Source of the DNA: Opitutia bacterium UBA953
GTDB taxonomy: Bacteria > Verrucomicrobiota > Verrucomicrobiia > Opitutales > UBA953
Length of the DNA stretch: 17,976 nucleotides
Assembly: GCA_002293125.1 (NCBI GenBank)
Contig: DBCR01000040.1
Coordinates: 1-17,976, forward strand
Direction of reading: 5' to 3'
The notes below the pieces were generated by a model that was not told the origin of the DNA, did not search any database, and saw only the letters and a list, made by a program, of their open reading frames with translations. Of this stretch, positions 7,762 to 17,284 are shown in pieces; positions within the stretch are counted from its first letter, which is position 1; every line of letters starts with the position of its first letter. A program made the translations under genes and the position numbers.

Positions 7762-7800
7762 GGTGAGGCGCGGATGCATCCGCGCCGGGGTTACCTCACC
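7762..7800 (-). promoter_or_regulatory. hairpin between lnt and the retropepsin-like gene
   Basis: GGCGCGGATG/CATCCGCGCC (7767-7786) is a perfect 20 bp palindrome. It is framed by GGTGAG (7762-7767) and CTCACC (7795-7800), which can pair as an outer stem in an alternative fold. On the minus strand it falls 12-50 bases before the ATG at 7750. It lacks a U-tract, so it may be a weak terminator for lnt, an mRNA-processing or stabilising stem, or a DNA-binding site. Confidence 0.5.
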
Positions 7801-7847
7801 TTGGAGGGTTTCTGGGAGAGGTCGACAAGGACCTGCGGTTTTTTGGC

Positions 7848-9457
7848 TCAGGCCCCGCGGCGTCGGCGCCAGACGTAGGTCAGGGCGAAGAGCAGGCCGC
7901 CCAGACCGACGGCCCAGTCGCCGTGGCGCACCCAGAAGGTATCCGGCTGGCGGTCGCGCGGGAGACCGACGGGGACGGTCGCCCGGGAGCCGCGGAAATA
8001 GATGCTGCCTTGGTCCAAGAGCGGAAAGGCCCGGCCGAGCGAATCAATCGTCCCGCTCCAGCCGGCGTTGCCGCAGCGAACCACCGGGAGGCCGGTGGCG
8101 GCGGCTAGCAGAACGGAATGGGCGGCATGCTGATAGGCGCCAGCCTCGCGGCCATACCAGGCGTCGTTCGTGATGACGATCAGGACGTCAGCCCCGGCGA
8201 GGGCGTGCTCGCGGGCGAGCTCCGGAAACACGTCTTCATAGCAGACGAGCGCTCCGGCCATGAAGGTATGGCCGCGACGAGTGGTGAGCGGCAGCAAGGA
8301 GGGCCCGGTGCCGGCGATGCAATCCGTCGTGATCGGGACGACCTTGCGCAGCGGCAGGAAGTCGGCGAACGGGACGTATTCGCCGAAGGGCACCAAGTGG
8401 CGTTTGGCGTAGACCGGTTTCTGCGCGCCTTCCGCCGTGATCACGGCGACGGCGTTACCGTAGCCGGCTCCGCGACGATCGAGGGCCCCGATGACGAGCG
8501 GGGTGTCGGTCACTTTGGAAAGGCCAGTGAGGCGGCTCAGGTAGGCGTCGCTCTCGAGCGAGAGCGGGAGGGCGGCTTCAGGCCAGAGGACGAAATCGAC
8601 GGCTTTATTCGTCGCGACCGAGGCGGTCATGGCTTCCGTCATCACGAGGTGATCCTGCAGGCGGTCAGGGTCCCACTTGGCGTTCGGGTCGAAGTCGGTC
8701 TGCACGACGCCAGCGGTGAAGCTGACCTTATCCACCGAAGCCTTGGCACCGTTGGCGGCGATCAAGGCGAAGAAGCCGAGCGCGATGGGCAGCAGGCCGA
8801 GGTAGAGTTCGGGCGTGAGCCGACGCAGCCAGCCCAACGGACCGGCGGGCTTTAATTCGCTTTCTTCGCGGTATAACTCGATGAGGCGGACGATCCAGCG
8901 GGCGAGCCCGAGGTTGAAAAGCACGAGCGCGATGGAGAGGCCGATCGGTCCGACCCAGGCGCAGAGGCTGAGCATGACGGGATTTCCGTTCTGCGAAGCC
9001 GCCAGCGGCAGCCAGCCGAAGCCAGAGAGGATGGTGCCCCGTGTCCATTCGAGCAGGCCCCAAGCGCCGGCGAGGCCACCGATGGCGACCAGGCGCGTCG
9101 GGAGCGAGGCGCCCGCGCAGGCGGGAAAGATCCAGCGGGCCAGTAGTAGCCAGACGAACGGGTAGAGCGCGCAGTAGGCGGTGAGGAGTACGAGGCCGAT
9201 CCAGCCGAGGGGCGGATAGACGTGGCGGAGCCAGACGAGTAAGGCGATCCAGAGCACCCAACTCGTCACGAAGCTCGCGCGACGCCAGGTGCGCCAGTCA
9301 GGACGAAGCGTCGTGGCGATGGTCGCTGGCACCAGCGCGACGAACGCCCAGAACGGATGGCCGACGGGCCCGAACGAAAAGTAGAGCAACAGGGCGGTCA
9401 GCGCTGTGCCGACCCAGGCGAGCCGGGCGGCAGCAGGGCTGCTCGTCGGCTGGTCGG

Positions 9458-9461
<4 letters not shown>
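7848..9461 (-). CDS. lnt: apolipoprotein N-acyltransferase
   Basis: This 537-residue inner-membrane enzyme adds the third acyl chain to the N-terminal cysteine of lipoproteins, the last step of their maturation on the periplasmic face. The N-terminal half has about six or seven membrane segments; one last segment lies near the C-terminus (about 515-530), before RRRRGA. The periplasmic domain is a nitrilase fold with the full catalytic set: Glu in LWPEAALP (about 294), Lys in YAKRHLVPFGEYVP (about 352) and Cys in LVCYEDVFPE (about 406). The family WYGREAGAYQH and RCGNAGWSG stretches are present. The start ATG overlaps the secA stop (ATGA), which suggests translational coupling. Confidence 0.96.
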
Positions 9462-12451
<2,990 letters not shown>

Positions 12452-12503
12452 GGGTCCGGGAGCGAGAGGTAGCAAACCCCGACCCCACCCCCCGGGGCAA
12501 GCC

Positions 12504-12509
12504 TTGACT
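12504..12509 (+). promoter_or_regulatory. TTGACT, possible -35 element of trxB
   Basis: TTGACT lies in the 123-base divergent gap between secA and trxB, 65 bases before the first plausible trxB start codon. No good -10 hexamer is seen 16-18 bases downstream. The same gap has a run of G tracts on the minus strand (12474-12497) in the presumed secA leader. Confidence 0.25.
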
Positions 12510-12574
12510 CGGGTTGTTCACATCGGGTTTTCCGCCTTGCGGCTGTGCTCCCGCCCTCAAGATGGGTCATGACC

Positions 12575-13492
12575 ATGGCTGAAAACGTCCTTATCCTCGG
12601 TACCGGCTGCGCCGGCCTCACCGCCGCGATCTACGCCGCCCGTGCCGGCCTCACTCCGTTGGTGCTCGAGGGCGGCCAGCCCGGCGGCCAGCTGACCACG
12701 ACCTCCGAGGTCGAGAACTTCCCAGGCTTCATCCACGGCGTGGATGGCAATGAGCTCATCACGAACATGAAGGGCCAAGCCGAACGGTTCGGCGCGAAAT
12801 TCGCCTGGGATCGTATCGACTCCGTAGACTTCTCCGGCCCGATCAAGAAGCTCAAGGGCGGCGAAGCCACCTATGAGGCCAAGGCGGTGATCATCGCCAC
12901 CGGTGCCTCGCCCCGTCACCTGGGCATCCCCGGCGAGATGCATTATTACGGCGGCAATGGCGTGACCACCTGCGCGACCTGCGATGGCGCCTTCTACCGC
13001 AACGTCCCGGTCGCCGTCGTCGGCGGCGGCGACTCCGCCTGCGAAGAAGCCCTCTTCCTCACCCGTTTCGCTTCCAAGGTCTACCTGGTGCACCGTCGCG
13101 ATAGCTTCCGCGCTTCCGATATCATGGTGCAGCGCGTGAAGGCCCACGAGAAGATCGAGCTCGTCCTGAACGTCAGCCCCACCGAGATCCTCGGCGACGA
13201 GAAAGTCCACACCCTGCGCGTCGTCGAGAAGTCCGGCGCCGTCCGTGACCTCGCCGTGAAGTGCGTCTTCGTCGCCATCGGACACGTGCCCAATTCCCAG
13301 GCCTTCACGCCGGCTCTCGAGGTCGACGCCGGTGGTTATTTCATCGCGGGTGACAACACCGTCAGCACCAATATTCCCGGGGTCTTCGTCGCGGGCGATT
13401 GCTCGGATCACGTCTATCGCCAGGCCATCACCGCCGCCGGCATGGGTTGCCGCGCCGCCATCGAAGCCGAACGCTGGTTGGCGGGACTCTGA
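12575..13492 (+). CDS. trxB: thioredoxin-disulfide reductase
   Basis: This 305-residue flavoenzyme uses NADPH to reduce thioredoxin in the cytoplasm. The FAD site is GTGCAG (residues 9-14; a cysteine stands where most family members have proline). The redox pair is C133-A-T-C136 in CATCDGAFY. The NADPH site is VVGGGDSACEEA (148-159) with HRRDSFRAS for the phosphate, and the C-terminal FAD motif is VFVAGDCSDHVYRQAITAAGMG. Length is normal. The start ATG 12575 (MAENVLILG) is chosen because it sits right before the first beta strand; ATG 12569 and GTG 12545 are also in frame. No thioredoxin gene is adjacent. The stop is followed directly by a perfect hairpin. Confidence 0.96.
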   Translation: MAENVLILGTGCAGLTAAIYAARAGLTPLVLEGGQPGGQLTTTSEVENFPGFIHGVDGNELITNMKGQAERFGAKFAWDRIDSVDFSGPIKKLKGGEATYEAKAVIIATGASPRHLGIPGEMHYYGGNGVTTCATCDGAFYRNVPVAVVGGGDSACEEALFLTRFASKVYLVHRRDSFRASDIMVQRVKAHEKIELVLNVSPTEILGDEKVHTLRVVEKSGAVRDLAVKCVFVAIGHVPNSQAFTPALEVDAGGYFIAGDNTVSTNIPGVFVAGDCSDHVYRQAITAAGMGCRAAIEAERWLAGL

Positions 13493-13515
13493 GCCTTGCG
13501 ACGGAGTCGCAAGGC
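13493..13515 (+). terminator. hairpin directly after trxB, likely terminator
   Basis: GCCTTGCGAC (13493-13502) and GTCGCAAGGC (13506-13515) form a perfect 10 bp stem around a GGA loop, starting at the base after the trxB stop. No T-tract follows, so it may act with Rho, stabilise the mRNA end, or belong to the repeat family in the same gap. Confidence 0.55.
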
Positions 13516-13525
13516 CTAGGTATTA

Positions 13526-13546
13526 GCGGTTGGCGGTTAGCGGTTG
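13526..13546 (+). repeat. three 7 bp tandem units GCGGTTG/GCGGTTA/GCGGTTG
   Basis: The units are contiguous and differ by one base in the middle copy. No function is known. They lie between the trxB hairpin and the first GGTAGGG unit. Confidence 0.75.
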
Positions 13547-13560
13547 GGGAAATGCATTGA

Positions 13561-13620
13561 GGTAGGGCGGCGATTGCTATCGCATCGGTCGGTTTTTAGG
13601 TAGGGGTGCGACTGCGTCGC
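13561..13620 (+). repeat. two GGTAGGG-plus-hairpin units, partial relatives of the downstream palindrome
   Basis: GGTAGGG at 13561 is followed by the hairpin GCGAT-TGCT-ATCGC (13570-13583). GGTAGGGG at 13600 is followed by GCGAC-TGC-GTCGC (13608-13620). Both copies share the opening of the complete element at 13763 but lack the closing CTACC, so they look like half-elements. A further small stem, CGGCT-CTT-AGCCG, is at 13651-13663. Confidence 0.55.
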
Positions 13621-13663
13621 GTCCGTTCGAGACCGCATGGGCGATTCATCCGGCTCTTAGCCG

Positions 13664-13721
13664 CCGACTCCCGATGCCGATAGCCGATGGCTGAAATACC
13701 GACTCCCGAATGGCCGATGCC
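13664..13721 (+). repeat. duplicated CCGACTCCCGA segment with CCGAT iterations
   Basis: CCGACTCCCGA occurs at 13664-13674 and 13699-13709, 35 bases apart. CCGATGCC occurs at 13671-13678 and 13714-13721, and CCGATAG/CCGATGG units lie between. It looks like a decayed minisatellite. Confidence 0.6.
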
Positions 13722-13762
13722 CTGGTGGCCGTCACCCGTCACCTTTGTCTTGGTTGTAGTTA

Positions 13763-13818
13763 GGTAGGGTTGAGCGCCCTCGCTCAACCGCGGCTGACCA
13801 AGGGTGGTCAGCCCTACC
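13763..13818. repeat. two-armed palindromic element (three-way junction) with complementary loops
   Basis: The 56-base element is fully organised. GGTAG (13763-13767) pairs with CTACC (13814-13818). Arm 1 is GGTTGAGCG-CCCT-CGCTCAACC (13768-13789). Arm 2 is GGCTGACCA-AGGG-TGGTCAGCC (13792-13813). All stems are perfect, and the loops CCCT and AGGG are reverse complements. Such a unit is typical of dispersed REP-like elements; no RAYT transposase is in this window. As RNA it could form a kissing-loop structure. Confidence 0.75.
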
Positions 13819-13864
13819 AAAAACAAAGAGCGCTTACGCGCCCCTGTTCTTTACTTCCCCATGT

Positions 13865-13887
13865 CCACGTGTCCCCTTGCCCACGTG
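13865..13887. repeat. two CCACGTG copies spaced 16 bp
   Basis: CCACGTG occurs at 13865-13871 and 13881-13887, each followed by C-rich sequence. The CACGTG core is a palindrome, so it could be a protein site, but the surroundings look like another short tandem repeat. Confidence 0.4.
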
Positions 13888-13893
13888 CCCCCT

Positions 13894-13920
13894 CGAAATA
13901 AACGCCTCGCGTTTATTTCG
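13894..13920 (-). terminator. hairpin across the ilvB stop codon, likely terminator
   Basis: CGAAATAAACGC (13894-13905) and GCGTTTATTTCG (13909-13920) form a perfect 12 bp stem with a CTC loop. On the minus strand the ilvB TAA stop (13915-13913) is inside the first stem arm, and the second arm is U-rich, as in an intrinsic terminator. No further U-tract follows. Its AT-rich stem is unlike the GC-rich hairpins nearby. Confidence 0.6.
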
Positions 13921-15718
13921 TCAGAATCTCCATCGCCGACTTCTTCTGCGGGATGAAGGGCAGCACGTGCTCGGTGTACGGCACGATGACGTCGAGGAGG
14001 TAAGGTCCGTCGTGATCCAGCATCTCGCGCATGGCGGCGCGGAGGTCTTCGCGCTTCATGACCTGGCGGGCCTTGATGCCGAAGCCGTTGGCGATCTTGA
14101 CGAAGTCAGGATAGAGGCCGCCCGGGTTGTCGGGGGAGCCGATATTCTTGGCGTCGCCCAGGATGGTGTGGCCGCGGGTACCGGCGTAGAAGCGGTCTTC
14201 CCACTGCACGACCATGCCGAGGTGCTGGTTGTTGAGGATGAGGATCTTGGCGTTGATCTTCTCGATCTTCATGCACGCGAGTTCCTGGATATTCATCAGG
14301 AACGAGCCGTCGCCATCGATGTCGATGACTTGGACGTCCGGATTCGCCACCTTGGCGCCGATGGCGGCCGGAAGGCCGAAGCCCATGGTGCCGGCACCGA
14401 GCGAGCTGATGAAGTGGCGGGGTTCGTTGAAACGGTAGTACTGCGGGGCCCACATCTGGTGCTGGCCGACGCCGGTGGAGATGATCGCCTTGCCCTTGGT
14501 CTCTTCGAAGAGGACCTCGATGGCTTCCTGCGGGAGGATGTGCTTGGTCTTGCGCTCGTAGCTGAACGGATACGGGTGCTCTTTCTTCCAGCCGTCGATG
14601 GTCGCGTACCACTTCTTCAAGTCAGGCTTCTTGAAGCCCTTCTTGGCGAGCGTGACCATGCGGCCGAGCGCGTGCTTGATGTCGGAGTGGATCGGGTAGT
14701 CCGCGAACTTATTCTTCTGGTGTTCCGAGCGGTCGATGTCGATGTGGACGATCGTGGCATCCGGGGCGAACTTCTCGATGGCCCCGGTGATGCGGTCGTC
14801 GAAACGCGCGCCCATGGTGATGAGGAGGTCGCTCTTGCAGACGGCCCAGTTGCCGGCGACGGTGCCGTGCATGCCATACCAGTAAAGGGACTGCGGATGG
14901 TCGCAGGGGAAGGCGCCGAGGCCCATCAGCGTGGACGCGACGGGGATGCCGGTGGCTTCAGCGAAGGCGCGGAGCTCCTTGTGGGCGTCGCCGGAAAGGA
15001 TGCCGCCGCCGATGTAGAGCGCAGGCTGCTTAGACTTCTCGATGAGGCGCAGGACCTGCTCCAGCTCGCTGTCAGCGCACTTCGGAGGCGTCGGCAGGCC
15101 GGGGATGGAAACGTCGTCGGGATTCTTCGGGAAGACCGGGACCCACTCGTGCTGCTGGATGTCCTTCGGGATGTCGATCACCACGGGGCCCGGACGGCCG
15201 GTGGTGGCGATCTTGAAGGCCTTGTACATGATGCTCGGCAACTCGTTGTAATCGAGGACGAGGAAGGAGTGCTTCACGATCGGCAGGGTCATGCCGTAGA
15301 AGTCGGTTTCTTGGAAGGCGGCGCGACCGATGAACTGCTGGTAGACCTGCCCGGTGATGCAGACCAGCGGGATGCTGTCCATGTGCGCATCGGCGATGGC
15401 GGTGACGAGATTCGTGGCGCCGGGGCCGGAGGTCGCCATGCACACGCCGGGCTTGCCGGTCGAACGGGAGTAACCGTGGGCCATGAAGGCGCCACCCTGC
15501 TCGTGGCGAGGCAGGATGGTGCGGATTTTCTTGGAGCGGATGAGGCCGTGGTGGAGCTCCATCGAAGCGCCGCCTGGGTAAGCAAAGATCGTGTCGACGC
15601 CGAGGTTCTCGAGGCAGCGGACCATGACGTCGCAACCGCGCATCTTGACGCCGGTCTTGGCCGAGACGGCCGAGGGGGCGGTGGCGGTGGACTTCTTAGC
15701 GGCGTTCTTTTTGGGCAT
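13913..15718 (-). CDS. ilvB: acetolactate synthase, large (catalytic) subunit
   Basis: This 601-residue ThDP enzyme condenses pyruvate, or pyruvate with 2-oxobutyrate, in the first step of valine/leucine and isoleucine synthesis. The ThDP-activating glutamate is E73 in RHEQGGAFMAHGY, the glycine-rich loop is FAYPGGASMELH, and the Mg-ThDP motif starts at GDGSF (469-473) and ends at NN (496-497), followed by HLGMVVQW. The C-terminal EHVLPFIP matches the anabolic type. A 25-residue Lys/Ala/Ser-rich extension precedes MRGCDVMVRCLE; ATG 15718 is used, but a start at the Met at residue 26 is possible. No regulatory subunit gene (ilvN) follows; instead there is a hairpin and repeat-rich sequence. 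The upstream gap is also repeat-rich. Confidence 0.95.
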   Translation of the reverse strand: MPKKNAAKKSTATAPSAVSAKTGVKMRGCDVMVRCLENLGVDTIFAYPGGASMELHHGLIRSKKIRTILPRHEQGGAFMAHGYSRSTGKPGVCMATSGPGATNLVTAIADAHMDSIPLVCITGQVYQQFIGRAAFQETDFYGMTLPIVKHSFLVLDYNELPSIMYKAFKIATTGRPGPVVIDIPKDIQQHEWVPVFPKNPDDVSIPGLPTPPKCADSELEQVLRLIEKSKQPALYIGGGILSGDAHKELRAFAEATGIPVASTLMGLGAFPCDHPQSLYWYGMHGTVAGNWAVCKSDLLITMGARFDDRITGAIEKFAPDATIVHIDIDRSEHQKNKFADYPIHSDIKHALGRMVTLAKKGFKKPDLKKWYATIDGWKKEHPYPFSYERKTKHILPQEAIEVLFEETKGKAIISTGVGQHQMWAPQYYRFNEPRHFISSLGAGTMGFGLPAAIGAKVANPDVQVIDIDGDGSFLMNIQELACMKIEKINAKILILNNQHLGMVVQWEDRFYAGTRGHTILGDAKNIGSPDNPGGLYPDFVKIANGFGIKARQVMKREDLRAAMREMLDHDGPYLLDVIVPYTEHVLPFIPQKKSAMEILTK

Positions 15719-15807
15719 GGTCTTAGGGGGCAGGTCGAGCCTACAGGGAATGGGTTAGAAAAGGAAGCGGGCTAACGGGGGCAAGTGTGAATAAGTGGAG
15801 GTAAAAT

Positions 15808-15840
15808 AGGGGTAGGGGTAGGGGCAGGGTTAGGGGTAGG
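15808..15840 (+). repeat. G-rich hexamer array, G-quadruplex-prone
   Basis: Five G tracts (four of GGGG, one of GGG) are spaced about six bases apart with TA, CA or TTA between them. This meets the usual pattern for an intramolecular G-quadruplex on the plus strand, which is the template strand for ilvB. It lies about 90-120 bases upstream of the ilvB start. Confidence 0.7.
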
Positions 15841-15932
15841 AAAATGCCAAGGGGGGGAGGGGACAAAAACAGGTAAAGAGGTCATCTTTGCTTAATTTTA
15901 AGCATTAATAGCCTACCTCCTACCCCTGCCCC
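15821..15932. repeat. imperfect inverted repeat around the ilvB-thiD gap
   Basis: The left arm (15821-15840) and right arm (15912-15932) match as reverse complements with one substitution and one inserted base; the shared core is GGGGCAGGG...GGTAGG. Between them are another G-rich run (15851-15862) and an AT-rich stem GCTTAA-TT-TTAAGC (15890-15903). A perfect 8 bp pair, CATCTTTG (15883-15890) and CAAAGATG (15941-15948), is interleaved, its right copy reaching into the 3' end of thiD. No convincing ilvB promoter hexamers were found in the gap. Confidence 0.6.
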
Positions 15933-15939
15933 TGTCCGT

Positions 15940-16728
15940 TCAAAGATGCCTAATACAATTAAGCCCCGCCACCTGGATCGGGCCATGGATCGCCCCCTGA
16001 AGGTAAGCATGGGCGATGGTGACGGCTTCCGAGAGGCTCTTGCCCTTGGCGAGCTGGGCGGTGATGGCCGCCGAAAGGGTGCAACCGCTGCCATGGGTGT
16101 CCACGTTCGGGGCCCGGCGCGCGGTGAAGGTCTTGGTCTCGCCGGTCGGCCAGGCGAGGCAGTCCGTGAGGTCGTCGCCCTCGGCATGGCCGCCCTTGAG
16201 CAAGAACGGCACGCCATAGGCCTTGGCGAGTTCGAGCGCTTCGTCGGTCCCGCCGAGCGATTTCCGTCCGAGCAGGATCGTGGCTTCGTCGAGGTTCGGC
16301 GTGACCACGGCGGCAAGCGGAATGAGACGCGTGCGCACAGCGGCGATGGCGTCCGGAGTGAGCAGGGTGGCGCCGCTCGAAGCGACCATGACGGGATCGA
16401 CGACGGCGGGGATGCCGGAGGCTTTGATGAAGCCGGCGACGGCGATCACGATCTCGGCGTTGAGCAGCATGCCGGTCTTGAGGGCCTTCGGTTGGAAGTG
16501 GGCCGCGACCTGCGCGCACTGCTCGACGACGAACGCCGCGGGGCTGGCCTGGATGCCGGAGACGCCGTGCGGATTCTGCGCAGTGAGGCAGGTGATGGCG
16601 GTCGTTCCGAACACGCCCTGCGAAGCGAAAGTGAGCAGGTCGGCTTGGATACCGGCGCCCGCGCCGCTGTCCGAACCGGCGATACTGAGGGCGACGGGAA
16701 GTTCGCGGCTAGAGGCGGAGGTATTCAT
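15940..16728 (-). CDS. thiD: hydroxymethylpyrimidine / phosphomethylpyrimidine kinase
   Basis: This 262-residue ribokinase-fold enzyme phosphorylates hydroxymethylpyrimidine and its phosphate, supplying the pyrimidine half of thiamine diphosphate. Family motifs seen: IAGSDSGAGAGIQAD (16-30), TAITCLTAQNPHGV, the KTGML strand, DPVMVASSG, TPNLDEA, LLKGGHAEGDDLTD and the anion-hole motif THGSGCTLSAAI with its catalytic Asp just before (D in VDTHGSGC). Length is normal. ATG 16728 is the start, with a TATAAT 22-28 bases upstream. No TPP riboswitch is seen in the short leader and no other thi gene is near. It supplies the cofactor family that IlvB uses, but the shared location may be chance. Confidence 0.95.
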   Translation of the reverse strand: MNTSASSRELPVALSIAGSDSGAGAGIQADLLTFASQGVFGTTAITCLTAQNPHGVSGIQASPAAFVVEQCAQVAAHFQPKALKTGMLLNAEIVIAVAGFIKASGIPAVVDPVMVASSGATLLTPDAIAAVRTRLIPLAAVVTPNLDEATILLGRKSLGGTDEALELAKAYGVPFLLKGGHAEGDDLTDCLAWPTGETKTFTARRAPNVDTHGSGCTLSAAITAQLAKGKSLSEAVTIAHAYLQGAIHGPIQVAGLNCIRHL

Positions 16729-16750
16729 TCTTCATCAGCGGGGCGGGCTG

Positions 16751-16756
16751 ATTATA
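16751..16756 (-). promoter_or_regulatory. -10 element of thiD
   Basis: On the minus strand this is a perfect TATAAT. Transcription would begin near 16744, leaving about 16 bases before ATG 16728. No good -35 is found; an inverted repeat occupies that place, so an activator may be needed. Confidence 0.5.
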
Positions 16757-16762
16757 TTGATA

Positions 16763-16798
16763 GGTAAGTCGAATATCCGCTTGTCGCAAGGACTTACC
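16763..16798. promoter_or_regulatory. inverted repeat in the thiD divergent promoter region
   Basis: GGTAAGTC (16763-16770) and GACTTACC (16791-16798) are a perfect 8 bp pair 20 bases apart. CTTG-TCG-CAAG (16780-16790) is nested directly against the right arm. The repeat covers the -35 area of thiD and the spacer of a plus-strand promoter candidate, so it could be an operator for both directions. Confidence 0.45.
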
Positions 16799-16809
16799 AG
16801 ACTGATAAA
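16781..16809 (+). promoter_or_regulatory. possible promoter of the small membrane-anchored protein gene
   Basis: TTGTCG (16781-16786) and GATAAA (16804-16809) are 17 bases apart. The GTG start at 16829 lies 20 bases beyond. Hexamer matches are moderate. Confidence 0.35.
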
Positions 16810-16828
16810 TTCCTTTCGTCAATTCCCA

Positions 16829-17200
16829 GTGAGCACTCCCGAGTCCCAGTCATCCGTCCGTCCTTCCGAAGATGCCATGCTCGGACTGGAGCGCCTGGTC
16901 GTCGGCCGTGAGTGCAATGGTTTCGACCGCCTCACGCCGGCTCGCAAATCGCGTGCCTTCGCCGAACTGATCCGCCTTGGCTACGCCTACGGTAAGGCCG
17001 AGGACACCGCCGGCCGGGATTTCCCGGACGTCTCCGTCCAACGCGTCAGCTCGCGCGGCCGCCGTCTCCTTCGCTCTTACCGCTCTTCACGCACCGCCAA
17101 GAAGGGCAACAAGGGCATTACGATCCTCTGGGTCTTCGTCGCGCTTGCGGCGGCGCTGTTCGGTTGTCTGTTCCTGATGTTCAAGGTTTCGGGTAGCTGA
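16829..17200 (+). CDS. small hypothetical protein with C-terminal membrane anchor
   Basis: I do not recognise this family. From GTG 16829 it has 123 residues; ATG 16877 would give 107. The N-terminal part is soluble, with LERLVVGRECNGFDRLTPARKSRAF..., then a strongly basic stretch (RGRRLLRSYRSSRTAKKGNKG, about 76-96). One membrane segment follows (about 97-119, ITILWVFVALAAALFGCLFLMF) and only a few residues remain. This is the form of a tail-anchored protein with its body in the cytoplasm. The start is uncertain since the open frame continues upstream through thiD on the other strand; GTG 16829 is chosen as the first start after the candidate promoter. Confidence 0.65.
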   Translation: MSTPESQSSVRPSEDAMLGLERLVVGRECNGFDRLTPARKSRAFAELIRLGYAYGKAEDTAGRDFPDVSVQRVSSRGRRLLRSYRSSRTAKKGNKGITILWVFVALAAALFGCLFLMFKVSGS

Positions 17201-17230
17201 GCCTTCGGACTCACGGTTTCACCTAGGCGC

Positions 17231-17264
17231 AAAAAAAGGGGCGCACCTTGCGGCGCGCCCCTTT
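17231..17264 (-). terminator. intrinsic terminator of ppdK
   Basis: GGGGCGC (17238-17244) and GCGCCCC (17255-17261) form a stem extended by A-T pairs to 10 bp. On the minus strand it is followed by seven U residues (17237-17231). A second stem, GGCCG-TGT-CGGCC (17269-17281), lies between it and the ppdK stop. On the plus strand only three Ts follow, so it may also weakly end the small protein's transcript. Confidence 0.85.
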
Positions 17265-17284
17265 GCTTGGCCGTGTCGGCCGGC

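Larger units (their letters stand above)
13493..13912. other. 420 bp non-coding block rich in hairpins and short repeats
   Basis: No believable gene lies between the trxB and ilvB stop codons. The block contains at least five hairpins, three GGTAGGG units that each precede a hairpin, a 7 bp triple repeat, a duplicated CCGACTCCCGA segment and two CCACGTG copies. Short open frames here are broken by these repeats and have repeat-derived composition. The block stands out in a window where most neighbouring genes touch or nearly touch. Confidence 0.7.

Noticed and set aside
13763..13818. tRNA-like cloverleaf
   Set aside because: It has only two arms, loops of four bases and no T-loop, anticodon arm or acceptor stem of normal length.
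13596..13826. 76-codon frame in the trxB-ilvB gap
   Set aside because: It is built from the hairpins and short repeats of this gap and has no start signal.
13493..13912. CRISPR array
   Set aside because: Repeats are unequal, very short and not separated by regular spacers, and there are no cas genes.
13877..15775. Long open frame on the plus strand opposite ilvB (632 codons)
   Set aside because: The ilvB frame on the other strand is a complete, motif-verified enzyme; this one has antisense-type composition and no domain.
15719..15939. Leader peptide and attenuator ahead of ilvB
   Set aside because: No short frame rich in Leu, Val or Ile codons with a following terminator is seen on the minus strand.
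16729..16800. TPP riboswitch ahead of thiD
   Set aside because: The CTGAGA and ACCTGA...GGATAATGCCAGCG-type core is absent, and the leader is only about 16 bases if the TATAAT is used.
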